Positions 50,060-62,076 of a DNA stretch of 64,000 nt are shown here, piece after piece (within the stretch, counting starts at the first letter, position 1; each line of letters begins with the position of its first letter). The stretch is taken from assembly GCA_943736015.1 (NCBI GenBank), contig OX031071.1, forward strand, positions 33,450,619-33,514,618, in the 5' to 3' direction. The stretch comes from Tridacna crocea. Its lineage: Eukaryota > Mollusca > Bivalvia > Cardiida > Cardiidae. The notes below the pieces were generated by a model that did no database searches, was not told the DNA's origin, and saw only the letters and a list, made by a program, of their open reading frames with translations. The translations under genes and the position numbers were made by a program.

Positions 50060-50268
50060 CTGTTACGAGACAAAGTCCGTAACAAAGAAACAAATGAATA
50101 AATGCATGGTAGAAATTAAGGCAGCGGGAGGGATTCAAACCCCAGAACTCCCGGACGAGAGGCCAATACCTTAACTACTGAGCTATAGAGATATCTCCCT
50201 GATGCAGTAGTCAAGTGTGTATTTAAATCGGGATGAATCCATGCAGGAAGTAGTCTCCCGACTTTTAA
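50060..50268 (-). repeat. SINE, family S2
   Basis: AGGGATTCAAACCCCAGAAC (reverse B box), AACTACTGAGCTATAGAG (reverse A box) and ATATCTCCCTGATGCAGTAG. Confidence 0.7.
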
Positions 50269-51395
50269 TTAAAACATCCTCCTCTCTGAAACTACCCATC
50301 CAATTTTGATGAAACTTCACAGAAATGATCCTGCCGTGGTCCTCTCTAGAATTCCTTGAACAAATTCCATACCTTCAAAAACTCTTGTTGCCATGGCAAC
50401 AAAACTGAAAAATATTTAGAATCTTTGAAAATATTTTTGTCTGAAATGATGAGGCCAAATTTAACATGTAGCTTTATCAAGTGGACCTCTACCAAGTTCC
50501 TTCAAATGATAGCCCTGAGGTCAATATTGGCCGACCCTGGGGTTTACAAGTTTTTTATTGGCTTATGAGGGGAAAACCCCCTCTAATCCCTAGCCATATG
50601 GCTTAGGGCCACCAAATTTGGCATGTATCTTTATCAAGTCAGTGTCTACCAAGAATGCCCAAAGTAATAGCTCTGAGCTCAAATTTGGCCTGGCCCTGGG
50701 TTCACAAGTTTTATATGGGCTTATAAAGGGAAACTTTAAAACAATATTTTATTACATAGCGATGAGGCATAGAGCTACCAAATCTGGCATGTAGCTTAAT
50801 CTAGCAGGTCTCTACAAAGGGTACCCAAATTATGGCCCTGAGGTCAAATTTGGCCCTGCCACAGGGGATCACAAGTTATATATGGGCTTCTATCGAGAAA
50901 GCTTTCAAAATCTACGTATACTTACGCGTAAGGCCTAGACTACAAAATTTTGCTTGTAGCTTTTGTCATGGGACTCTACCAAGAGGCACCCAAATTCTTG
51001 TATTGGGGTCAAGTTTGTCCGGAGACCAGGAGTCACAAGCTACTTGCACCTAACCTTAAGGCCTAGACTACCAAATTTTGCTTTTAGCTTTTTTAGTGGG
51101 CCTCTACCAAGATGAATCTCTGGTTTTATAGGGCCTTTTCTTGAGGAACCTTTGATAATCTTCTTGTTTATAACCACACATTCTAGACCTGTATTATTTG
51201 GTATGGGACTTTATCTTGTGGACCTCCACCAGGATTCAAGTAATTTTAGCTTTGTGGTCAAAAGGGAGTCATAACTTTCTCAAATTTTATGGAAAAAATT
51301 TTAGTATGTCATTAAATATGAAACAAATTGGCCAAGTATTGTAATGCTTTGTTTGTAGTGTTATTACTTATTAGCCAGTGAAGCGATACCGGGCC
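50268..51395 (+). mobile_element. Pearl-like element P6
   Basis: CTTGTTGCCATGGCAACAAA lead-in, then monomers with GGCATGTAGCTTTATC and GCCCTGAGGTCAAATTTGG, ending GCCAGTGAAGCGATACCGGG. Same family and order as P5; both ends are incomplete. Confidence 0.65.
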
Positions 51396-51514
51396 ACCAT
51401 TTCTATCAATATAAATGTTTATCCATAATATTAAATGTTCTTTAAAACATTTAAAAAAAAAAAATGTCCTAATGACATCTTTGGAATAAATTGCAAAAAA
51501 AGAAAGAAGCGAGT
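51396..51514. other. Short AT-rich spacer
   Basis: No feature seen. Confidence 0.4.
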
Positions 51515-51676
51515 CAAAAAGGAGCACATGCTGGTTACCAGCATTTTCTCCTATTTCTTAATGTTTTCTACCCAACGAATTTCCAAAATTAAGGCTAAGT
51601 GTAGCTTTTAATTTGCTATCTGCAAATGTTTTCAATGTGAGCAAGGCTACTATTTTGTCGTTGAGGAAAGAGTAAA
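51515..51676 (+). mobile_element. TH-MITE missing its left end
   Basis: Stem GGAGCACATGCTGG / CCAGCATTTTCTCC, then TTTGCTATCTGCAAATG and TTTTGTCGTTGAGGAAAG. Confidence 0.65.
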
Positions 51677-51754
51677 ATTAACACAACAAAACAATATAAT
51701 TGTGTATTATCCATGTAAGATATTGATCTAATTACACTTGCATTCTCGTTTTAA

Positions 51755-54700
51755 CACATGAGCATGAATTGCTCAAAGTGAGCTTTAGTGATCGCCCAAT
51801 GTTCGTTGTCCATCGTCCAAAATTTCTTTATACATCTTCTGCTTCTAAAACTCCAATATTGAAGCAACTTGGCAGGGATGTTCCCCGGGTGAAACTCTAT
51901 TATAGTTGTTCAAGAGATTTAATTTCACCTGTAACTCTGGTTTCTATGACAACCAAAAAGAAAAAAAAAATCTTTGAAAACCTTCTTTTCTAAAACTAGA
52001 GGTCAAAGAGCTCTGATATTTAGTATGAAGCATCTCCTAGCGGACCTCTACCAAGTGTCTTTATATGATGCCCCTGGGGTCAAAACTGGCCCTGCCCCTG
52101 GTGTTACAAGTTTGAAACATAGGACCAAAGAAGGAAACCTCAATTTTTTTTTTCTCTGAAACTGGAAGGCTTAGAGCTTTGGTATTTTGTATGTAGCATC
52201 TCCTAGTGGACCTCTACCAAGTTTGTTCATTTGATGTCCCTGGGGTCCAAACTGGCCCCGCCCAGGAGCCACAAATTTGAACATATGAACTAAAAGGAAA
52301 ACTTTAAAATTCTTCTTCTTCGAACAAAAAGGTTTAGGGCTTTGATATTTGGTATGTAGCATCTCCTAGTGGACTTCTCCCAAGTTTGTTCATAATATGA
52401 TTCTCCTGGGTCACAATTTCGAAACAAAGGAACAAAAACAATAAAACTTTAGAATTCTTCTTTTCTGAAACTGGAAAGACTACAGCTTTAATATTTGGAA
52501 TTTAGCATCTCCTAATGGACCTCTACCAAGTTTGTATGTACGATGCCCCTGGGGTACAAACTGGCCCCACCCCAGGGGTCACAAGTTTGAAGATGGGAAC
52601 AAGAAAGGAAAACTTTTAAAACTCTTTTTCTGTGAAACTAGATGGTGTAGAGATTTGATATTTAGTACGTAGCATCTCCCAGTAGACTTTTACCAAATTT
52701 GTTCATATGATGCCCATGGACTCAAAACTCGCCCCATCCCGGGCCGGTCACAAGTTCAAACATAAGAACTTGAAAAGAAAAACTTTGAAATTCTTCTTCT
52801 CTGAGATTAGACCGCGCACAGCTTTGATATTTGGTATGCAGCAGCTCCTAGTGGACCTCTACCACGTTTGTTCATATGATGCCACTGGGGTCAAAACTGT
52901 CCACGCCCAGGGTTTCACAATTTCGAAACATAGAAACAAAAATGGAAATCCTTGAAAATCTTCTTCTCTGAAACTAGATGGCGTAGAGCTTTAATATTTG
53001 GTATGTAGCGCCACCGAGTAGACCTTTACCAAGTTTGCTTATTTTATGCTCCTGGGGTCAAAACTGGCCCCGTCCAGGATGTCACAAGTTCGAAACATAA
53101 GAAGTCTGAGGGAGAACTATGAAATTCTTCTTCTCCGAAACTAGAAGGCATAGAGCTGTGATACATAGTATGTAGCATCTCCATGTGGACCTCTACCAAG
53201 TTTGTTCATATGATGCCCCTGAGATCAAAAATACTTCTCTGAAACTAGAAGGCATAGAGCTTTGATATTTGGTATGTAACATCTCCTAGTGGACCTCTAC
53301 CAAGTTTGTCCATATGATGCCCCCCGAGGTCAAAAATTCTTCTCTGAAACAAGAAGGCATAGAGCTTTGATATTTGGTATGCAACATCTCCCAGTGGACC
53401 TCTACCAAGTTGTCAATATGATGCCCCCGAGGTCAAAAATTATTCTCTGAAACAAGAAGGCATAGAGCTTTGATATTTGGTATGTAATGTCTCCTAGTGG
53501 ACCTCTAACAAAGTTTGTGCATATGATGCTCCTGAGGTCAAGACTGGCCCTGCCCAGGAGGTCACAAGTTCGAAACCTAGGAACTTAGAAGGAGAACTGT
53601 GAAATTCTTCTCCAAAACTAGTAGGCATAGAGCTGTGATACTGCAGCATCTCTTTGTGGACCTCTTGTTGACTGCTACCAAGTTTGTTCATATGATGCCC
53701 CTGGGGTCAAAACTGGCCCCATCCCCGGAGTTACAATTTCGAAACATTGGAAGTATGAAGGAAAACTTCAAAATTCTTCTTCCCTGAAACAGGAAGGAGT
53801 AGAGCTTTGATAATTTGTATGTTGCATCTCCTAATGGATCTCTATCAAGCTCGACGGCGTAGCTGTGATATTTCGTATGTAGTGAAATTTCTAGATGTGC
53901 ACAACATGTTAAGTTAGTTCAAGATTGGCTCACCTAGGTTAAAATTAGGTCACTAGGTTAACTTAAAGAAATAGCTAGTGGGCATCCTAGAGGCCATATG
54001 GTTTGCTCAATTGACTTGAAAATTTGTCTGAATCTTTGTCTTCTAGAATTTCACAGGATTCTGAATTTGGGTCAACTGGGGTCATCAGCTAGGTCACACT
54101 AAAGAAATTTAAATTTAGAGCCCTCTAAGGCCACAATATGTTCCATTGATTTAAGAATTGGGTAAAATGTTTGTCTTGATGAATTCTAAGGTGACTTCAA
54201 AATTGGGACATCTGGGGTCATAATCTAGGTCACTAGGTCAAATGAAAGAAATACCTTTAGCACACTCTAGAGGCCACATTTCTTCATCAATTGACTTGAA
54301 AATTGGTCAGGATGTTTGTCTTCATGAAATAAATTTGAAAATGGGTGGCCTGCAGTCATAAACTAGGTCACTAGGTCAAATAGATAAATATCTAGTGGGC
54401 ACTTTAAATGCCACTTTTTTTGCTCAAATGACCTTAAATTTGTTCGGAATGTTTGTCTTGATTAAATGTGGGATGATTGGATTTTGCTTACCTAGGGTCA
54501 TAAACTAGGTCACTATGTTAAATTAAGAAATATCTTAGGGGCACTCTAGAAGATACATTTTTAGTCAGTTGACTTGAAATTATGCAGAATATTTGTCTTG
54601 ATAAGGTTTAACATGGGTTTGAATTTGGGCTAATTTTTGTCTTAAACAAGGTTAGCAGGTCAATTTAAAGAAATATCTCTGGGCACTCTAGATGCCACAT

Positions 54701-55099
54701 TCATTGTTCAGTCCAGCTCAATTGACTTGAAAATTGGACAGAATGTTTGTCTTGATAAAAATATCGGTTGAGTTTGAAATGGGTCAACTGGTTCTATAAT
54801 GTAGGTCACAAAGTCAAATTAAAGAAATACCTTGTAGGCATTTTATAGGGGCCACATTTATTGCTCAATTAACTTGAAAACTCTCGAATGTTTTTCTTGA
54901 TCAATCTTTCATGAGTTCTTAATTGGAACAACTACGGTGATAAAGTAGGTGATTATGCCAACTTATGTAAAAATCATTGTAGACCCTCTTGATGCCACAT
55001 TTTAAGCTAAATTGACCAGACAATTGAATTGTGCATGTGGAGTGAAATTTTGCCTTCTGACTCGGGTAAGCAATCCAGGGCCAACATGGCCCTCTTGTT
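51755..55099 (+). mobile_element. Pearl-like element P7 with two different core arrays
   Basis: An eroded start hairpin (GAGCATGAATTGCTCAAAGT) and GATCGCCC precede array 1 (~51995-53900): ~165-bp monomers marked by GCATCTCCTAGTGGACCTC, with a block of three 104-bp deleted monomers (about 53180-53490). Array 2 (~53920-55030) has ~138-bp monomers marked by CTAGGTCACTAGGTCAAA. The 3' hairpin AGGGCCAACATGGCCCT (55077-55093) precedes CTTGTTT. No coding content. Confidence 0.75.
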
Positions 55100-55175
55100 T
55101 ATATTATTGTAAAATTATTGTCAATAAACAATAACAATACAAATACTTGTTTTTATTGTTGTAACATTGTCGTCA
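55100..55175. other. AT-rich spacer
   Basis: Nothing recognised. Confidence 0.4.
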
Positions 55176-55440
55176 GGCCCGACCGGGTGGCTCAGTGGTA
55201 AGCGTGTCGGACTCTGGTGGTTGTGAATTCGATATCCTGTTCAGGCGAACTTTCTTTCAGGTGTATTTTCGCCTCTCACCTCCGCTGAAGCATGTGAGAA
55301 AAGCAGTCGGTGGCTTTGGAAAGAAAGTTGTGTTAGTACTGGTACGAGAAAGCAAGGAAACACATATGCGTCACCCCTATGATATGACCCTAGCTCTTAA
55401 AGTGGATTTAAACCCAAATACAACCAACCAGCCGACCAAA
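55176..55440 (+). repeat. SINE, family S1
   Basis: Head CGGGTGGCTCAGTGGTAAGC, B-box region GGTTGTGAATTCGATATCC, body CTCCGCTGAAGCATGTGAG, GAAAGTTGTGTTAGTACTGG, and tail AAGTGGATTTAAACCCAAA. The block A counterpart is the SINE cut by the window start. Confidence 0.8.
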
Positions 55441-55640
55441 ATTGTCGTTCCAAAATTTGAAGGTCCACCTTTATGTAACGCTTTTTGTTTTGAAAAATAG
55501 TCCGGTTGCGTATCCAGAATGCCAAAATCAGATTTGTATTTGAAGATTGTCAACTTGTAGAAGATAATATCACGCAGCATGATAATTTTACACCTTCATG
55601 GAATATTTCTTCACCGGAAATACGCTGCTTTAAAATTTTT

Positions 55641-58381
55641 AGCTCACCTGAGCACAACATGCTCAAGGGGAGCTATTGTGATCGGTCATCGTCCGGCGTC
55701 CGTCCGTCCGTCCGTCCGTCCATCTGTCCGTCCGTTAACAATTTCTTTAAAAATCTTCTCCTCCTAAACCAGATGGCCAATCTTGATAAAACTTGGCAGG
55801 AATGTTCCTTGGGTGAAGGTCTACAAAAGTTGTTAAAAGAATTTAATTCCATCAAAAACTCTTGTTGCAATGGCAACAAAATGGCTAAAAATTGAAAAAA
55901 TCTTTAAAAATCTTCTTGTGACAAACCATAAGGTCGAGAGCATTCATATTTTGTTTGAAGCATCATTTGATGACCCTTTACCAAAATTGTTAAAATTATT
56001 CCCCTGGGGTCATATTTGGGCTTTGCCCGGGGGCACCGTATTTTACATAGAAACAAAGACGGAAATCTTTAAAAAATCTTCTTCTGACAAACCATAATGG
56101 CTAGAGCATCCATATTTGGTATGTAGCATTATCCGATGATCCTCTACCTAAATTGTTAAAATTATCCCTCTGCGGTCATATTTGGGCTCTGCCCGGGCGC
56201 ACCCTAAATTAAAATCTTTTAAAATCTTCTGATGACAAAACATAAGGCTGAGATCATTCATATTTTGTTTGAAACATCATTGGGTGACCCCTTACCAAAT
56301 TGTTAAAATCATTCCTGTAGGGTCATATTTGGGCTTTGCCCGGGCGCACTCTATTTTACATAGAAACAAAGAAGGAAATCTTTAAAACTACTTCTTCTGA
56401 CAAACTATAATGGCTAGAACATTCCTATTAAATATGTAGCATTATCTGATGATCTTCTACCAAAATTGTTAAAATTATTCTTCTACGTTGATATTTGGGC
56501 TCTGCCCGGGCGCATCCTATTTTTGAAATCTTTAAAAATCTTCTTGTGACAAACCATTAGGCGGAGAGCATTCATATTTTGTTTGAAGCATCATTTGGTG
56601 ACCCCTTACCGAAATTGTAAAAATTATTCCCCTTGGGTCATATTTGGGCTTTGCCCGGGCACACCTTATTTAACATAGAAACAAAGAAGGAAATTTTTAA
56701 AAAATCTTCTTCTGACAAGTCATAACGGCTAGAGCATTTATATTTGGTATGTAGCATTATCTGATGATCCTCTACCAAAATTGTTAAAATTATCCCTCTG
56801 CGGTCATATTTGGGCTCTGCCCAGATGCACCCTATTTTAAAATCTTTAGAAATCTTCTTGTGACAAACTGTAACAGCTAGAGCATTCATATTTTGTTTGA
56901 AGCATCATTGCTTGACCCCTTACCAAAATTGTTGAAATCATTCCCTCTGCGGTCATATTTGGGCTTTGCCCGGGCGCACCCTATTTTACACGGAAACAAA
57001 GAAGGAAATCTTTAAAAAATCTTCTGATGACAAACCATAATGGTTAGAGCATTCATATTTGTTATGTAGCATTTTCTGATGATCCTCTACCGAAATTCTT
57101 CAAATTATTCCTCTGCTGTCATATTTGGGCTCTGCCTGGGCACACCCTAATTTAAAATCTTTAAAAATCTTCCGATGACAAAACATAAAGCGGAGATCAT
57201 TCATATTTTGTTTGAAACATCTTTGGGTGACCCCTTACCAAAATTGTTAAAATCATTCCTGTAGGGTCATATTTGGGCTTTGCCCGGGCGCACTCTATTT
57301 TACATAGAAACAAAGAAGGAAATCTTTAAAACTTCTTCTTCTGACAAACTATAATGGCTAGAGCATTCCTACTAAGTATGTAGCATTATCTGATGATCTT
57401 CTACCAAAATTGTTAAAATTATTCTTCTGCGTTGATATTTGGGCTCTGCCCGGGCGCATCCTATTTTAAAATCTTTAAAAATCCTCTTGTGACAAACCAT
57501 AAGGCGGAGAACATTCATATTTTGTTTGAAGCATCATTTGGTGACCCCTTACCGAAATTGTAAAAATTATTCCCCTTGGGTCATATTTGGGCTTTGCCCG
57601 GGCACACCCTATTTTACGTAGAAACAAAGAAGGAAACCTTTAATAAATCTTTTTCTGACAAACCGTAATGGCTATCATATTTGGTATGTAGCATAATCTG
57701 ATAATCTTCTACCAAAATTGCTAGAATTATCCCTCAGCGGTCATATTTGGGCTCTGCCCGGACGCACCCTATTTTACATAGAAACAAGGAAGGAAATCTT
57801 TTAAAATCTACTTGTGACAAACCATGAGGGCTGGAGCATTCATATTTTGCATGTAGCATCATCTGGTGACCCTTTATAAAAATAATTAAAATTATCCCGT
57901 TGGGGTCATATTTGGGCTCTGTGCCGTGGTGCATACTATTTCACATAGAATTATAGAAGGAAATCTTTTAAAATCAATTCCATCTAAAAAGGAGAAATTG
58001 TTTGTAACAAGCAATTTCTCCTTTCTCACAATCTTTTCTACCATAATTTTATAGATCACTTATTTTTCATTTTAAATACACTTTAAAATGTTGTCTGCAA
58101 TTTATTTCAGCTTGGACCAGTCTAAAATTTTGTTGTCTGGTAATGGGTTAAACTACAAGTCAGAAAGGGAACAAGACACTGTGAAGAGAAAAATTGATGA
58201 TAAGCAGTAGTTTTTAGCTCCACTGGCCAAAGACAAAGAAGAAAATCTGTAAACATCTTCTTGTGACAAACCCAAGGGTATATGCCTTATTTAAAAAGAA
58301 TTAATAGCCTGCCCTTGATAAACCATATAAGTTACAAATATATTCAGGTGAGCGATATAGGACCATCATGGTCCTCTTGTT
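55641..58381 (+). mobile_element. Pearl-like element P8 with a higher-order core array
   Basis: 5' hairpin AGCTCACCTGAGCAC / GTGCTCAAGGGGAGCT-type (55641-55674), GATCGGTCATCGTCC and GTCCGTCCGTCC, TTGCAATGGCAACAAAATGG, then alternating ~160 and ~140-bp monomers marked by TCATATTTGGGCT(T/C)TGCCCGG. A six-monomer block repeats at ~943 bp (CCTGTAGGGTCAT at 56314 and 57258; CCTTGGGTCATATTTGGGC near 56630 and 57573). The 3' hairpin AGGACCATCATGGTCCT (58359-58375) precedes CTTGTT. A second start fragment (TTTTTAGCTCCACTGGCC, 58209) shows the 3' part is chimeric. Confidence 0.75.
57990..58151 (+). mobile_element. TH-MITE inside P8, left end missing, paired stem change
   Basis: Stem AAGGAGAAATTGTTTG / CAAGCAATTTCTCCTT, with ATTG/CAAT differing together from the usual AATG/CATT. 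Ends TTGTCTGGTAATGGGTTAA. Confidence 0.75.
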
Positions 58382-58560
58382 ATATTTATAAAGCTTCTCT
58401 TAAAAAAAGAAAACAGGCATCACAAATTTATATCTGATCGCTGATTGGCTGATTGTTTTTTGAGTGGGTGGAGCTGGCGTTTGGTTAGTTGTACAATTAA
58501 CAAAACTTTTCTTCGCCGGAAATACGCCGTTTTAACATTTTCATATTTATAAAGCTTCTC

Positions 58561-58781
58561 TTAACTCATTACCAAACGACAATATTATAGGTTTGTCCAA
58601 ATTGAAAGTATTTGCAGACGACAGAATAAAATTGACTGAAAATTTGAAATTTGTTTTGTGAAGGGTAGAAAACATTGTGGGAAAAGGAGAAAATGCAGGT
58701 TACCAGCTTTTTCTCCTTTTTCCACATTGGTTTTCTAAAGGCTTCTTTCTCAGGGTCTCAGAAGTAGGGACTGTGCGTTAA
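58561..58781 (-). mobile_element. Complete TH-MITE
   Basis: TTAA 58561-58564 and 58778-58781; stem GTGGGAAAAGGAGAAAATGC with TTTTTCTCCTTTTTCCAC. Corresponds in position to the block A copy at 301-498. Confidence 0.88.
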
Positions 58782-58853
58782 CGTCAAAAATTTCTATCGA
58801 AATCTTACTAGATATAGTTCCGCTGTCAAACAGTTTGTACACTCAGTTGTTAA

Positions 58854-60161
58854 TTAGCTGTAAAATAATCACGATGATTAAATCCATGTATCAAAATGTG
58901 AAATCGTGCGTTAAGTTTGGTTATACTATGGAATTATCAGATTTTTTCGACGTGACTGTTGGACTTAAACAAGGAGAACCGTTATCTCCACTTTTGTTCA
59001 TTCTTTTCATCAATGATATCGTTCATGTGATTGATAATGAAAATTTAGATGAAAATGATTTAAGTTTTTTATCAATCTATTTGCTTCTTTTCGCAGATGA
59101 TATTGTATTATTTACTACCAATCCTGCCACACTTCAAGCCCAAATAAACAATTTATGTAAATATTCCAATGAATGGGGATTAAAGATAAACATATCTAAA
59201 ACAAAATTCTGTGTTTTTCGGTCGGTTAATGAGCCCATTTATGCAGATATAACAATCAATGGAGAGACCATTGAACAAATTGAGAACTTTATTTATCTAG
59301 GAGTTAATTTTCATTACAATGGAAAGATGAATTCAGCTGTTACAACGTTACATGACCAAGCTCTTAAAGCATATTACAATCTGTTGACCTTATTCGATAA
59401 AATTAATCTTGATATCAAATGTAAACTGTCTCTTTTCGATTCGATGATAGTTCCTATTATTCTATATGGTTCTGAAGTTTGGGGAATTTATAATTTTAAG
59501 GCTGTCGAAAAGCTACACTTACGATTTTGTAGAAAAATACTTGGGGTGAGTCAGCAGACCCCAAACTATGCAATCTACGGAGAGCTTGGGCGTTTTCCTT
59601 TATACATTCTAGCGAAAGAAAGATCGATTGGTTTTTATCTTAAGTTACTAAAAAACCCAGATTCATTACTTTTTAAATCATTCCATGATCAAATACTTAG
59701 TAATGTTAAACACGGATGGGCTTATAAAAATGAAAAAAAAAACTATTGATTTCTTAGGCTTTAACTATCTGAACCATCCATATGTTATTAATAATAATAC
59801 GAACATCATACCTTCGCTCACATTATTACGAAACCGCTTAAGAGACCATTTCGTTCAAGACTGGTTTGGTTACATTAATATTACTCCAAAATTAGATTAT
59901 TTCAACAGATTTAAAACAGAATTTAAATTTGAAAATTACCTTCAAAACATCCAAAACGAGAATCTCAGAAAAAATTTCACAAGGTTGAGACTTAGTTCAC
60001 ACTCTTTAGAAATCGAATTAGGTAGACGTAATAGGGTCGATAGAAATAACCGTATCTGTAAACTTTGTCCTTTGATAACTGTAGAATCTGAATTCCATTT
60101 CCTACTATGTTGTCCAAAATTGGTAGAGTCCAGTGGCCCTCTCTTCATATGTTCTATAACT
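58854..60161 (+). pseudogene. Reverse transcriptase remnant, frameshifted
   Basis: Frame 1 (to 59749) has RT palm motifs: QGEPLSPLLFILFINDI (about residues 46-62 of the open frame), the catalytic FADD in LLLFADDIVLF, GLKINISKTKF and IYLGVNF. Near 59740 an A-run shifts the frame; the second frame (59685-60164) continues with LRLSSHSLEIELGRR and a C-terminal zinc-knuckle-like CKLC-X9-EFHFLLCC. The endonuclease and the N-terminal RT are absent. The apparent start codon at 58835 lies in flanking DNA. Inactive. Confidence 0.9.
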
Positions 60162-60531
60162 TGATGTCTTCTACTAATAAAAATTCTCAAATAAGAATAG
60201 CCCGATATATATCTAGTGCACTTTTATTAAGGGAGGAATCCTTGAAACAGCAAATACTTTACCCATAATTTCTGTCTCATTTGCCTAAATTTCAGTCCCA
60301 TTAGCTTGAAATGCCTTATGTCACTTGTGTTATTGTTTTTTTTTGTCATACACTTGTATAGTTTATTTTGTGTTTGTTTTCCCATTCAGAAATATCTTTG
60401 CTTATCCTGTCTAACATGTGTCTGTATTGTATTTTTCATATCAGTCTTTGCCATACCTTTTTTTGTAAATGGTCAAAGGCAACATGTATTGCCGATAACC
60501 AATAAAATGTATGTAAATGTATGTATGTTAA
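58854..60531 (+). mobile_element. 5'-truncated LINE (non-LTR retrotransposon) insertion
   Basis: Inserted in block B between CACTCAGTTGTTAA and TGTGATTTATCAAC; block A has the uninterrupted site at 574-600. GTTAA at 58849-58853 and 60527-60531 is the likely target duplication. The 3' end has AATAAAATGTATGTAAATGT and a TGTA-rich tail. Only the RT C-terminal half is present, typical of incomplete reverse transcription. The clade is not resolved. Confidence 0.88.
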
Positions 60532-60935
60532 TGTGATTTATCAACTAATTGGCAGTTTTCACCGACAGATTGATAGATGTGAATAAGTGGTTGTTTATCT
60601 CGTTGCTAATTTATTTACATGGGCACCGCCATGCTTAGATCATGTGACTGGTAGCTCAAAATGGTTGATCGATAGTCTGTATAGATATGTCACGACAGCT
60701 TGTGTATCATGCTTTCATGGAGTTTCTTGTATGTACTCCACACATTATTCTTTCCAAACCAATCGCTGCCTAGTTTAAAATGGAAACCACACTTAAAGGC
60801 CACTCATCACAACTTGGTCAATTCCGTAACTACATCTAACCTCGTCCGCATCAAGGAAGTTTCTATTTTGTACTGCCAGTCACATCTTAAACATAGCGGT
60901 TAAAGAAGAAAATATAGTTTACATTTGCATGTAGT
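60532..60935 (+). other. Block B host sequence without a gene
   Basis: Closely matches 590-980 and 1529-1565 of block A; the TTAA at 60887-60890 is the empty site of the 983-1524 element. Short frames are not conserved between blocks. Confidence 0.7.
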
Positions 60936-61151
60936 TTAACTCTTTACCAAACAATCCCGACTTTTAACGACCCAGAGAAAAAGAAATTGAAAACATTGTG
61001 GGAAAAAGAGAAAATTCTGGTAACTCATTTTCCCATAATGTTTTCTACCTTTCTCAAAACAAAATTCAAATTTCCAATCACATTATTTTGTCGTCTGCTA
61101 ATGCTTTCAATTTGGACCAGTCTAAAATTTTGTCGTTTGGTAATGAATTAA
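60936..61151 (+). mobile_element. TH-MITE, uninterrupted counterpart of the split copy in block A
   Basis: TTAA 60936-60939 and 61148-61151. Part of the stem is deleted (GAAAATTCTGGTAACTCATT), shortening it to 216 bp. It shows the MITE was intact before the P1 insertion in block A. Confidence 0.85.
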
Positions 61152-61159
61152 ACATACTT

Positions 61160-61345
61160 ATTTTACATCGATTGAGAAACAAGTTCTTACAACTAATTCT
61201 AATCTCTCTTGATTCTGCTTCCTTGGAACTACACCAGTACTCGTGCCGAAAGTGTTGGGCTAAGAACATTCCCCAAGTTGACACCCGAACTTGGAACCTT
61301 ACGATCACGAGGCCAAAGCTATACCTCACAACAACAAACACCACA
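61160..61345 (-). repeat. SINE, family S6
   Basis: Block B counterpart of 3355-3560, with the reverse B box (CGAACTTGGAACCTTACGA) eroded. Confidence 0.65.
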
Positions 61346-61835
61346 TTGAAAATATCAGTCCTGCAACCTTCATTCTCAATTCTCCCACAACACACATATG
61401 TCAAAATAACAAACTAGAACAAATATTTGGGTATAAATTCACTAAACATGATTTATTCATTCAAAAGAAGAAAATACAAAAACATCTGAACTTCTTTACT
61501 ACTCCACCCCACTCTTTCTTTCACTCATTCCATCTAATGTTAAAACACCCTTTTTTTAAAGTGAAAAAAATCCTTTAATCTGTTACCCCTAAATCCACAC
61601 TTTTAACGCCCAGACTTGTGCGGACATCGTGTGGCTTCTTCGGTCCACATACGGACTGCGTGAGCCTTGAACGGCAGAGGAGATGCATTTTGTCACCAAA
61701 TAATTCAAATTCTGCATGATTTTGTTCGTTTTTCTTCTATTACATATCTGTTAGCCGGTTTGACCAAGCCTTTAAACTGCTATAAATATAAAACGAAAAT
61801 TTCCAGCTTGCAATAAAAAATAAACCGAAACCCTT
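61346..61835 (+). other. Block B host sequence without a gene
   Basis: Matches 3560-3780 and then 4455-4680 of block A; the intervening ~650 bp of block A (a MITE fragment and most of the 4003-4608 element) is absent here. Confidence 0.65.
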
Positions 61836-62062
61836 ATGGTTACCACACAGCAAAATCTTTTAGACCTATCCAAATTGAAAGCATTTGCAGACGACCATTT
61901 TGTGGAGGCTCAAATGGTGCAACTTTGCTTTGATAGAGTAGAAAACTGTATGGGAAAAGGAGAAAATGCTGGTTGCAAGCATTTTCTCCTTTTCTCACAA
62001 TGTTTTCAAAAGGCTTGTCCCTCAGGGTCGTTTAAAGTCGTCAGTCTGTGGTAAAGTGTTAA
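61836..62062 (-). mobile_element. TH-MITE, block B counterpart of 4678-4904
   Basis: GTTACCACACAGCAAAATC start, GTAAAGTGTTAA end (TTAA 62059-62062); stem GGGAAAAGGAGAAAATGC with GCATTTTCTCCTTTTCTC and a shortened loop. Confidence 0.85.
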
Positions 62063-62076
62063 GCTTTCAAAGATCT

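Noticed and set aside
55195..55500. 101-codon frame
   Set aside because: It is a translation through an S1 SINE and its flank.
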